Below, one piece after another: positions 36,074 through 45,812 of a DNA stretch of 64,000 nt (position 1 is its first letter; every line of letters begins with the position of its first letter). This stretch comes from Brachionus rotundiformis. Its lineage: Eukaryota; Rotifera; Eurotatoria; Ploima; Brachionidae. Under the pieces are notes generated by a model. The model was not told the DNA's origin. It did no database searches and saw only the letters and a program-made list of their open reading frames with translations. The stretch spans positions 3,702,592-3,766,591 of the forward strand of contig JAESIW010000138.1 of the NCBI GenBank assembly GCA_016802295.1, read 5' to 3'. Both the position numbers and the translations under genes were made by a program.

Positions 36074-39000
36074 ATGAGCAATAACAAGATGAACCGGAGC
36101 TTTTTGGTTCGCGTATACGAACCAGTCATCCCTCACAAAAGACCGGTAAGACCTAATTGTTTATCACATGCGGAAACTTTACTGAATAGAATTAAAATCT
36201 CATTAATGTTTGAAGCTTTTCGCCCCAAGTGAAATATTTTTATTTGACAAGCATACTCAGCATACCTTAATTTTTAAAAAATAAAAAAAAAAGATTTCTA
36301 TAAACAGACACTAATCGTTTCTATTAGTTATGAAGTATGAGCATAAAATTTAAATAGTTGCTTTTATAAAATTTCTTATTTAAAACAAATTTGTTGTAAA
36401 TTTGACAAGCAAACTATTGGAAAATTGGATGTCATGAAAGGTACGGAGCAAACTAATACAGTTTTTTCTGTTGGCGAAAATAGAACCGACAGACGTAGAC
36501 TCATAAACTCTTATGATTTTATGTCAGAAAAAATGATGAAATCGAAAAACTATCTCTTGGAGAAAATAAAGTCCTCATCTACCAACAACTTTGAAAAGCC
36601 AGCTTACAGTCATCCGTCCAACCAGCTCGGTCGTAACTATAGATCTGTGCCTAGAAAAATAGCTTTGCTAGAATATGAAAATAACCAAGAGCCTGACTTC
36701 CCTAAAGTTTCATACAGACTTAGGAATTTTCAGTATTTTGAGGAAAAAAATGAACACGTATATGATTGACTTTAACTTAAATTTATCTTAAAGTTCCTTT
36801 ATTTTTAAAAATTAATTATCTAATATTTTAAACCTTGAAAATGTCCATTGAACTTGTCAAATAGAACCCCTTGGCAAATAGTCTTTTTATAGATTTATTT
36901 TAAAGGTATCGGATTTTCAAAAAAGAGAAACAATCAAAACAAAAAATCAATCACTAAACTCGCTGCACATTAGTCACATGAACCTAGATTCATCATTTAA
37001 ATCACGCTCACAGTCGAGGAACAAATCGGCAAACAATGACCTCTTCATAGCACCGGTGTCGAGAATGAATGCGAGAAATGTAGCTCAAAAAAACTACATA
37101 GACCTTAATCTGCAAGAGCCAGTTTACCAAACTCCGACAAACTCGTCTGGCAACTACCAAATGATAGCTTTATACCAGCCAAACAGAGTTCAGAGTAGTA
37201 GAACTAGCCACCATAATTTAAAAATTATAAATGATTCTAATAAATTTTTGGAAGATGTTCTGGCACACAGCAAAAAGAAGACCTTGAACTATAACCAGTT
37301 TACTAATTCATCGTATCAGTCTTTTTACTCAAATTCTCCCACTTTGCCAGTGACCAATAACTATTTGACCATTAATCGAACTAATGAAGAGCGAAACCTT
37401 TTTCCAGATAAACTAATTATGGATAGAAGGAATCTCATTTTTTGTCCCAAAATAGAGGGGGAGGACACCCTTAAGCTTATTAACTACCAACATAATCAGA
37501 TAAGATCTATCCAAAATTTGGATACAATGAAAAATTTGATCTTTTTGGACTTGTATGACAATAGAATTGAAAAGATAAATGGCCTGGCCAATTTAATTAA
37601 TTTAAGAGTTTTAATGCTTGGCAAGAATAAAATCCAAAAAATTGAAAATTTAGAAAATTTAGTCTATTTGGATATTTTGGATTTGCATGGAAATTTGGTA
37701 GAAAATGATAATTCCAAACAAAAAAACATTTAAGATTTAATTATTTTTTTAAATTAGATTTCAAAGATTGAGAATTTGAATACATTAAAAGACTTGAGAG
37801 TGCTAAATATTGCTGCTAATGAAGTTAAAATAGTCGAAAATTTAACCGGTTTGAATTCATTAGTAGAATTAAATTTAAGAAGAAATAAAATTGAGGAAAT
37901 TGTAAGTATTTATTTGCTCATTAATTTAATATATTCTAAAAAAATAATTGACAAATAAAATTTTAATTAACAGTTCTGAGTAAACAAATGGTTATTTTTA
38001 TACTTTTTTGCTAATTATCAATAATTAACAGTTTTTAAAAAAATACATATATTCATAGTCTTTTTTCGTTTTTAATCATTTAGAAATTTTTAAAAATTAA
38101 AAAAAAATAAAACTTAGCCCAATACTTAACCTAATTTTAAATTTAAAATAGATACAATTAAACGTTTGGTGACATTTTGGAAAATTTTTGAGAATTATAT
38201 ACCATTTTTTGTATTAAGTCAGAAAATTTTAATTCTTAAAATTTCACTATTTGTTTACTCATAAATTCTTACTTATTCATATCCTTTTCAAAATAATTAA
38301 AATTGTCTGTATTTAATGAAAGCTTTTACCATTATTAGTTCTTTGGTTTAGTCAGATTTTTCAACAATTAACTTATATAGAGACCGAAAGATTTTAGGAT
38401 ATATTTATTAACAAAAAAACTCAATTTTTTTATTTTTGCTTCAAGTAAACATGTCTCTCCAAATTTTATTTTACCTTCTAAAAATTTATATTTTTTTAAC
38501 CAATTCAGCTTTGATAATTCAAAAAAGAAAAACTTATAAAATTAAAAATATTATTCATGTTGAAGTTCTATCAATAACTACAACACCAATTCCAGTCAAC
38601 TACAACAGCAATACTAAACAATTGCTAATCGAAAAGATCTTAGTATTTTTGATATTATTTTAGGTTTTCTTTTGGTAATACGAATTGTATTGGTCTGAAA
38701 CCATTTCGATCTTCACCATGTTGATACAGGATACTATCAAAAAGTGTCAAGTTATCATATTGTTTGTAGAAAATTCACCTATAGACGCCAACGTTATAAA
38801 TCTAATTTCTATATTCCAGACTAGGATCTGGTGGTACGTGACTTATAACCAAAATTAAGTAATTGTTTATTAATATCGGGCCACTTCTAGCTCAACAAAT
38901 AATAAAGAAAATTAATAATAGATAAGAAAAAAATAAGTAGAAAAAATTATGGATGAAAATGTTATTTAATTATTGCTCTTCACAGTGTTAATAATTATAA

Positions 39001-41112
39001 CAATAATAGTTAATGTATAAAGCAGAACGACTGACGTAGTCCCGCTATAGTAGACTTTAATTTTTTTAGTTCATTTTTACCAACGTAGTTGATTTGGTTG
39101 ATCTCTAAGTAAGATATTGGTATTGAACTTTGAGATCACAGACATTTTAGTTGACTGTAGTTGGTATTGTAGTTATTGAGAGAACTAAAAAAATTCAATT
39201 AAAGTTTTTAAATCAAAATATATAAATTGAAAATGACTTGGAAAAATTAACCAAAAATACCAGAATATAGTTTTATTTAAATTTTATTTAAAAAAATTAA
39301 TTAAGAAGTCACTTTTTTTTCAATTTCAAAGTTAAGTCATAAAGACCAATTAACACTCGATTTATTTAAATAATATAAAATAAATTTTATAAATTAAAAA
39401 TTAATAAATTTTTTATAAAATTATTTAAAAAAGTAAAACACTGAAATTTTTAAGTTAAATTTTTGGAATTTTTTTTCAAAATCTGAGAAAACCAAATTAA
39501 TATAATTGAAAATTAATTAAGAAATCACTTGACTATTTGCTCAAACTGCAACGCTTATTTTTGAGTCACAATCAAATTTCTTCTTTGTTATGGCTCGGCT
39601 CAATCAATTCAAATGTCCAAGAGCTAACCCTAGACAATAATCCAATCTCTAATGAATCAAATTATCGTCTGACAGTCCTATCTCAGGTTAACACATTAAG
39701 AAAACTCGACTCAAAGCGTGTCACTGATAACGAAAAGCGAATGGCCTATAACTATAATTTTAAAGAGAATAAAAAAAATTTTGACTTCGATACTCAAAGT
39801 CGCATAAGTGCTCGGATCCAAGACGCCGAAAACGACTGGATTATGAGGAATCAAACCGAAAAAAACTGCGCACCAGTTCTTTCAAACAGTGAGCTATTAG
39901 CGCCAAATTCCGCGGATATTGAATATGAGGACTTGGGCTTAAACAAGGTAAAAATAGTACACGATGACTCACCAAGTCGTCTGGACAACAAAAACTTTGA
40001 AAAAAGTTCATTTCTTAACTCACCATGCTCTTCGACCTATTCATTTAAAGACTATTCTGTAAAACCTGAATTGATTGCCGATGCCAGAATCCAAAGCGCT
40101 TCGAGCAACACTCTTAAAAAGAACATGAACAACCAAAATGGTCAGAAAAGACTGCCAGCTCAAAATTGTTCCACTGTTCAGCAAGATAATACCATGATGT
40201 TCTATGGCAGCAAGTCTTTGGAAATATTGGACATCAAGTTGGACCAGTTGATTCAAAATCAAATAACAACATTATCATTTCATTACATGGATTTTGACGA
40301 GTTGTTATCAAAAAATTTTCCAAGGCTTAAAAATAAATTTCCAAACACTGTTAATTTAGTATTCACCTGTTGTAATATAAAGCATTTGAATCAACTGCTT
40401 TCTTTGCTAGATTGGAAGCGATTGGACTCTGTCACGATAAATAAAGATGACAATCCAATTTGTCTCAACTCGTTTTGGAGATATTTTGTACTTAATTATC
40501 TGAACACACTTCAATTGAGGAAAATTAATAATAATTTTGTGACCAGGGCTGATTTGGGTGAAAAACTATTTAGTCCTTTATCTAGCCTCATATTTACTCT
40601 GCCTGATTATAGACTAATGGCAATTTTAAAACGAGAAAAGTAAATAAAAGCAAAAATTTTTTTATATTGTATTAAAAAATTATTTTAATTTTAGAAAAAA
40701 ATTGAACAGGCCTAGTGTTACAGTACAAGCGAACGAGGATGATGAGGATCCTTGCAGCGCTTTCAAAAATGAGCACAGCAATAATTTGGCACGTGAGCAA
40801 ATTTTAAAAGGCCTAAGCTCATTTTGTTTGTCCGATTACAACAAAATGATATTAGCTGAAAATCAGAGCAAATCTCAGGATGAGACAAATGACAATAATT
40901 TAGTTGTTGATACCAAAAATGCCAAAAATTTTAGTCAAAATTTTGTCAATTTGCTTTTAAAACAAATGAATCACAATGATTTTAGGAAGAAAAAATTCAA
41001 TCAGATTAAAAATCAGCTATGGACTAATTTTGTACATGATTCTATAAGCAATATGTATGATACAAAATCTCACGTTCAAACTTTATGTGAACAATACAAA
41101 ATTTATTTATAA
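36074..41112 (+). CDS. LRRC49: Leucine-rich repeat protein 49 (tubulin polyglutamylase complex subunit)
   Basis: LRRC49 is a non-catalytic subunit of the TTLL1 tubulin polyglutamylase complex in cilia and neurons. Exons: 36074-36145, 36410-36757, 36906-37697, 37758-37901, 39522-40639, 40695-41112, all in phase, 963 aa (human about 690). N-terminal 250 residues are basic, Ser/Asn-rich and poorly conserved. ERNLFPDKLIMDRRNL leads into SDS22-type repeats with LxxLxLxxNxIxxIxxL spacing (LIFLDLYDNRIEKINGL, LRVLMLGKNKIQKIENL, LRVLNIAANEVKIVENL, LVELNLRRNKIEEI|KSLDYL, LQRLFLSHNQISS). A cap (NVQELTLDNNPIS..LRKLDSKRVTDNEKRMA) matches LRRC49. The C-terminal 400 residues are species-specific. Intron 4 is 1,620 bp and seems to hold another gene. 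Exons 1-2 are less certain than the LRR part; an alternative start is the ATG at 36978. Confidence 0.85.
38451..38858 (+). CDS. Small secreted or membrane protein nested in LRRC49 intron 4, unrecognised
   Basis: Two exons, 38451-38642 and 38730-38858, joined in phase 0 by a GTATTT donor and a TGATACAG acceptor, giving 106 aa. Residues 1-22 (MSLQILFYLLKIYIFLTNSA) look like a signal peptide. The mature part reads KNIIHVEVLSITTTPIPVNY, and exon 2 has KKCQVIILFVENSPIDANVI and FQTRIWWYVTYNQN. Two frames of exon 2 are open, but only the phase-0 frame links cleanly to exon 1. A GTGACT inside the WWY codons could be a further donor, so the protein may be longer. No family recognised. Same strand as the host gene. 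Confidence 0.4.
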
Positions 41113-41689
41113 ATGACACTATTTTTTTAATTAAAAAATTGTAAATTATTCTTATTTAAAAAAAAAAAACATTTTTTTTTCATTTATCAGTTGTAACATC
41201 TACATTCAACTATTATGATTAATTTTCTAATCTTACATTTATTTTATCTATTTAGTTATTTTTCGGCCTTATTGAAATTACTTTAAAAACATCGCCACAT
41301 TTTACTCTATCTGCAATTTCTTTAATTTATGGTCCTATGATTTTTATATTTTAAATGTTTAAATTAAAAGTTATAAAAAAATATTAGTAAAATAAAATTA
41401 TTTTTTATCTTAAACAAACAATAACAAAAAGAGTTATTTTTTATATCTTTTATTCCTTAATTTTTTTTAATAATTATGATTAATCTCCTTGAAAAATCTT
41501 GAATTCACGAAATAAAATCATCAAGTATTTATATTATTAAATATCTAGCTTGGTGAATTTTGATATTTTAGACAAAATCAGTACATTAGAATTTGAATTA
41601 TTCAACTCAACTCATAACTTAGGAAGCCTTGAATTAAGACTTTATCTCGAATGTGAGATAAGTAGCTTGTTTTGTGGTTCCAAACTAGT

Positions 41690-41840
41690 CTAAATAGTTG
41701 CCGAGTTCGCAGCCTTTAAGTGCTCGGGTGAGTTCCGCTGTTTATGATTAACGTCGTACTGGCTTCTCAGGAAAAGGTGCGCCATCTTAATTCTTCCAAA
41801 GCTGGTTCCAAGCCCTGTTGCTAAAGGAGGAGGGTGACAC
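41690..41840 (-). other. GC-richer block next to LINE relic, probable 3' tail
   Basis: About 150 bp with clearly higher GC than its surroundings and no long open frame. In minus orientation it follows the LINE coding relic by roughly 350 bp, so it may be that element's 3' untranslated tail. It includes GCAACAGGGCTTGGAACCAG. An unrelated noncoding RNA or foreign fragment is also possible. Confidence 0.35.
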
Positions 41841-42189
41841 AGAAATAATTTATCATGAAAAAAAATTTCCCGAATTACCTCTTTTATTCATGAATCTTTT
41901 ATCTACATTTGACCATTGAGTCATCAGATCAAGTTTTATTCCAATAAATTATAAACTTTGATCATTTAATTTTTATTTTTTTTGTAAATAAAAAATTAAT
42001 TTCAATAAGTTTTTATTTTGTGGTTAGAGATGATTAGCAGATAATTAATAAAAAAGTATGAATTTTACCAACGGTACATAAATGATTTAAAATTTGATTT
42101 TTTAGCCAATTTTTCCACATATTTGAAATTTAAATATTATGATTTCTTTTAAAACTAGGCTATGTTTAAATTTAGTAATAGTATTAGTA

Positions 42190-43050
42190 GAAGAAGTGGT
42201 AGTAAAAATTACTGCGATCCTATCGGGTTAAGCTTCTTCGAAGCTGTGAAAGTAAATTAAACTGCTTCTTGAGCCATTTGTCCAGATTAATTTCGAATTT
42301 ATTAGCTGATTCGGAATTAACGATTTACTGAGGGAGCCTATTCCAAAAATTAACTACTCGATTTGTTAAGAAATGATATTGTTGTTTTGTGAAATTCAGT
42401 ACAAAATGGCAAAAAGAACAGAAAAAATGTAAAAAATTGAATAACTTTTATTCTAAAGGTTTAAACCTAATTTTGTGAATGCAGAATGATGCAACATTCA
42501 AAGTTGCATCAAATATCTATGTTTGCTAATTTTGCAGAGTTCAGCAGAAATTAAATTTCAATATAATCGAGTGTAGTACATTTTGCAGAGATTTTGCACA
42601 TCATTTGCACACTTTTACAGTTGATGCAACTTTGAATGTTGCATCATTCTGCATTCACAGAATTAATTTTAAACTTTTAGATAAAAACTTATTTAATTTT
42701 TTTACACTTTGTTCTGTTCTTTTGTACTGAAATTAACAAAACCTGATATTGTTGCATACAACTTTTCACATCTTCTCTAACAAGTTGAAAGGCTGATTCA
42801 GAGAAAAATTTCCAAAATTGATAGTTTCATATCCATTAATAATTTGTTAAAATTAATTTTTTAAATTTTTAATGAAATTAAACAGGAAGAAATTAACCCT
42901 CCTCTTATTTAGCTAACCCTTAAACATCTCAAGTCTTTTCGAGTAGTCATATTTTCAGAGTGAAGGAATTATTTTTGCCGCTCTTCTTTGGACCTTGAAT
43001 TTCAGAAATGTCCTCCTCAAAAAATGGACACCATGAAACTTATTTCAAAC
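42190..43050 (-). mobile_element. Degenerate LINE (RT thumb and C-terminus), interrupted by a fold-back element
   Basis: Reading minus from 43050: an SWCPFFEEDI segment (WSP...DI), then KVQRRAAKIIPSL and DYSKRLEMF (Y..RL), the thumb region of CR1/Jockey-type RTs. The relic resumes beyond the inserted 42385-42743 block with QQYHFLTNRVVNFWNRLPQ, then IVNSESANKFEINLDKWLKK and a terminal LRRSLTR-stop near 42215. Several stops and small frameshifts make it dead. It belongs to the same broad class as the MMAA-intron copy. Confidence 0.75.
42385..42743. mobile_element. Fold-back (long inverted repeat) DNA element with 11-bp target duplication
   Basis: The left arm (42385-42508) and right arm (42622-42743) are inverted near-copies. 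Both run from a TTTTGT..AATTCAGTAC terminus inward to GTGAATGCAGAATGATGCAA and its continuation, separated by about 113 bp. It is flanked by the direct repeat TGATATTGTTG at 42374-42384 and 42744-42754. The flanks read on into the LINE coding sequence when the block is removed, so the insertion is later than the LINE. No open frame inside, so non-autonomous. A 9-11-bp duplication and near-full-length inverted repeats resemble MULE or Foldback families. Confidence 0.8.
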
Positions 43051-44017
43051 TCAAATAAGTGCTATTTAAAGCATTCTAAATGTATAAATGTTTTTGATTT
43101 TTTGAAACTTTTAGCAATCATACCCAAAATTTGATTTCCAAATTTATTGAATAAAAATAATTATAAACCACAATGGTATTTGCCAATTTAGACAAAGATT
43201 TGAGTATCTTACTATCTATTTAAACAACTAACGCTTACTATTCTTTTTCATTTTAATTATTTATTCCACTAAAATATCAACCGTTTTTGGTTTAAATAAG
43301 TGGTCACTTTTTCTTTATTTGTAAGTCAAAAAATGATATTTAGATGCAATTTGTTTAAGACACAATTCAGAAAAATCAAAATCAAAAAAGAAGATGAATT
43401 TTCAAAATTATTCATAGTTTTTAAGCTTAATCAAGATTTACTATTTAATTAAAAAATAAATTAAATTAACTATTTTTTATCAAATTTTATTTTTATTTTA
43501 TTTTATTTTATTATTCCCCACAATTGGATATTTTTATATATAATTTAAGCAAACTTTTTTAAAATCGAAATTTTATCTTCTAATTTTTAGAGATCTATTA
43601 TTCTCTTTTTTTATGATTTTTACTCTCAATTATAGTAATCGATGGTCCGATCCATTCTAAACAGACTGAGGTTACCCCTCAAACTATTTAATTAATAATA
43701 ATAATGATAATAAAAAATAAATTGCTAAGAAGATTCATAATTTTTGTTTAAATTTATAACATAAAATAATATATTAAGAATCAAATATCACCAATTAATG
43801 CTATTTTTTTTCACTTAAGAAAAAATCTTAAATAAGATAGAAATTTTAATTTTATTGGGTCTAAAGTTAAATTTAAATAATTTAAAATATTTTGACTTGA
43901 ACTAATAACGCTCGTATGATATTAGAATTGACCGTACTTTAATGCTAGATACTTTGAAAAATAATTTGAGAATTAAGTATCTTATTAAATTTGTTTAATT
44001 AGTTATTCAATTTACGG

Positions 44018-44635
44018 CTATTTTCGTTTCGAAAAAAAACTTCTTATTAACGAAACTTGAAGAAAACCAACAATAAAAATAACACACAAGTTGGCTATTG
44101 ACCACATCTGAACCCTTTCATTCAGGTCTTCAGCATGAGATCTCCCCTGCGATTCTCGAAGGCGATAGTGAGTTTGATGGTCAACGATTTCGTTCAGCTT
44201 ATCATGGATTGTTAGACCAGAAGATTCCATAAATGTGAGAGCTTTTTCCGGCGAGGCTGGTGCAATCAACGGGGCCTCGTCACCGACTGTCCAGTCCAAA
44301 AATACCACTTTGTGGGTGAATGTGGAAAACTCGTTCGAGAAACAAACTTCATAGACACCTTCCATTTCGGCAGAGTGTCTAAAACTGTCATACTGCTTCT
44401 TTTGATCCTGGTAAAGTATTGTTCCTTTAGGATTCTTCATCACTACATCTACGTCATAGTTGCCACCAGTGACCACCTGAAACTCAAGAGTTGTACTAAC
44501 ACCTTTGTTTATATGCTCATAAAAGCATTGAACTTCATTATCAGGTAGTTCAAAAGTAAGTTGTACAGTCTCTGCTTTATATATGTTTTGATGTAATATT
44601 AAAATTAAACTGGTCAAGATAAAATTAAGTGACAT
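44018..44635 (-). CDS. TMED7: p24-gamma cargo receptor, TMED3/TMED7 type
   Basis: Type I membrane protein of the early secretory pathway, cycling between ER and Golgi in COPII and COPI vesicles. Single exon, 205 aa. Signal peptide 1-21. GOLD domain with LTFELPDNEVQCFYE..LEFQVVTGGNYDVDV and KKQYDSF, with the two disulfide Cys (QCFYE, YEVCFSNEFSTFTHK). Luminal coiled coil contains HYRLRESQGRSHAEDLNERV. One membrane segment (about 179-200) is followed by a short cytosolic tail RSFFSKRK, holding the FF COPII motif and a basic COPI-type end. The LREAQGR-like motif places it in the p24-gamma group; TMED3 against TMED7 is not resolved. It starts 132 bp downstream of the RPP21-like gene on the same strand. 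Confidence 0.95.
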   Translation of the reverse strand: MSLNFILTSLILILHQNIYKAETVQLTFELPDNEVQCFYEHINKGVSTTLEFQVVTGGNYDVDVVMKNPKGTILYQDQKKQYDSFRHSAEMEGVYEVCFSNEFSTFTHKVVFLDWTVGDEAPLIAPASPEKALTFMESSGLTIHDKLNEIVDHQTHYRLRESQGRSHAEDLNERVQMWSIANLCVIFIVGFLQVSLIRSFFSKRK

Positions 44636-44767
44636 TCTAAAATATAACTATCTTTATAGATTTTGTTCTTCTGTCTTTATTTAGGTTGTTAGACCCAATT
44701 TAACTATTTCAGAATTAAAAAATTTATATTTCAAATTAGTTTATTTTTATTTTTTTTTTTTCCAAGG

Positions 44768-45312
44768 TCAAAAGTTGTATCTCTTTATTTCGCCACAATT
44801 TAAACATGAAGAAACAATATGTTTTTGTCTTTTTGCTAAATTATAAGATTAGATAATATATCGAAGAATTTTAAATTTTGGTAGATTACATTTTACTCTT
44901 ATTCTTGAAGTTTGACCTGGGATCAGCATCATGTCACATTTTTTACATTGGAAATATTTTAATTCTGAACTTCTGCACAAATAAATTACTGCATGGAATG
45001 AAAATAATAATTTAAATATTACAAATTAATTGGTTTTTTATTTACAAGTTTTTTAATTGTTTGCTGATTATTGCGGCACAGTTCTTCGTGATTTAATTCA
45101 TCTAGACTTGTAAATGATAACTTTGGTTAATTTTATTCTAAAAAATTTAAATTTTAGATAATAAAAATAAAATCTACTTTGTTTAAATAATTTATGTGAT
45201 TGACGAACAAAAAGTCTTGAGGTGACTTATCCAAGCATTGTGTTGACAGCTCAATTTTTGGTTTACTTTTTATTTTTGACTTTGTGTTGGCTAAATTTTT
45301 CGATGTTTCCAT
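44768..45312 (-). CDS. RPP21: RNase P/MRP subunit, Rpr2/RPP21-like zinc-ribbon protein
   Basis: Four exons built from splice signals and phase: 45178-45312, 45023-45120, 44890-44972, 44768-44835; 127 aa (human RPP21 154). The N-terminal 35 residues are basic and Lys/Ser-rich. NHINYLNKL then helices LDELNHEELCRNNQQTIKKL correspond to the helical part of the family. A zinc ribbon follows, FQCKKCDMMLIPGQTSRIRV, then HIVSSCLNCGEIKRYNF at the C-terminus, with four metal ligands in two C-x2-C knuckles. The family binds RNase P RNA next to RPP29 and is needed for 5' maturation of pre-tRNA in the nucleus. Introns of 50-57 bp are typical here. The family call rests on the LIPG..S..R pattern and knuckle spacing; the tRNA-Pro gene is 430 bp away by chance. 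Confidence 0.7.
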
Positions 45313-45734
45313 TATCTATTCTAGATAAGTCAGATTTATCAGTTGTCGATTTTTGTACCTTACAACGCAGCAATTATAATTTAGAAAACAAATTATTTTA
45401 TTTTCTATAAATTAAATTCGTGTCAGAGTAAAATTTATTTTTATTCGCTTTAATATACTAAAGCATTCGAAAAAAATATATAATTAAAATTTTCATGTTG
45501 AATTTAATTTAATTAGACATTTTGTTTCAGAATTTAGTAAACAATTCTACAAGTTGACTATTTGAATTTAAAAAATTTAAGCGGTAGATCTACTGACATT
45601 TTTTATTTTGTTTATTAGGGTTTTGATTTATAATAGATAAATTTTTTTCATTCAAATTAGTTTAATTTTTCAAAAAAAAACTGAATAAAACAGGTGGTGA
45701 ATGTTTATTGATAAATTATTTTTAATATATTTAG

Positions 45735-45740
45735 AAAAAA
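45735..45740 (-). terminator. Pol III terminator of tRNA-Pro
   Basis: Run of six T on the minus strand directly after the 3' end of the tRNA, the standard RNA polymerase III stop signal. Confidence 0.85.
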
Positions 45741-45812
45741 GGGCCTGACCGGGGATCGAACCCGGAGCCTCTCGCACCCAAAGCGAGAATCATACCACTA
45801 GACCATCAGGCC
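45741..45812 (-). tRNA. trnP-UGG: tRNA-Pro (anticodon UGG)
   Basis: 72 nt cloverleaf without intron. Acceptor stem GGCCTGA pairs with TCAGGCC, discriminator C. Internal box A GGTCTAGTGGT and box B GGTTCGATCCC are intact. Anticodon arm TCTCG-CTTTGGGTG-CGAGA places TGG at the anticodon. The 3' CCA is not encoded, as expected for a eukaryotic nuclear gene. Confidence 0.97.

Larger units (their letters stand above)
41113..44017. other. Spacer occupied largely by a LINE relic and a fold-back element
   Basis: Apart from the listed elements the DNA is AT-rich without genes. A TAA/TGA-repeat patch lies at 43690-43715. The 3' flank of LRRC49 includes an A-rich run at about 41158-41170. Confidence 0.6.

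Noticed and set aside
45222..45410. Plus-strand frame of 62 codons
   Set aside because: Antisense to exon 1 of the RPP21-like gene.
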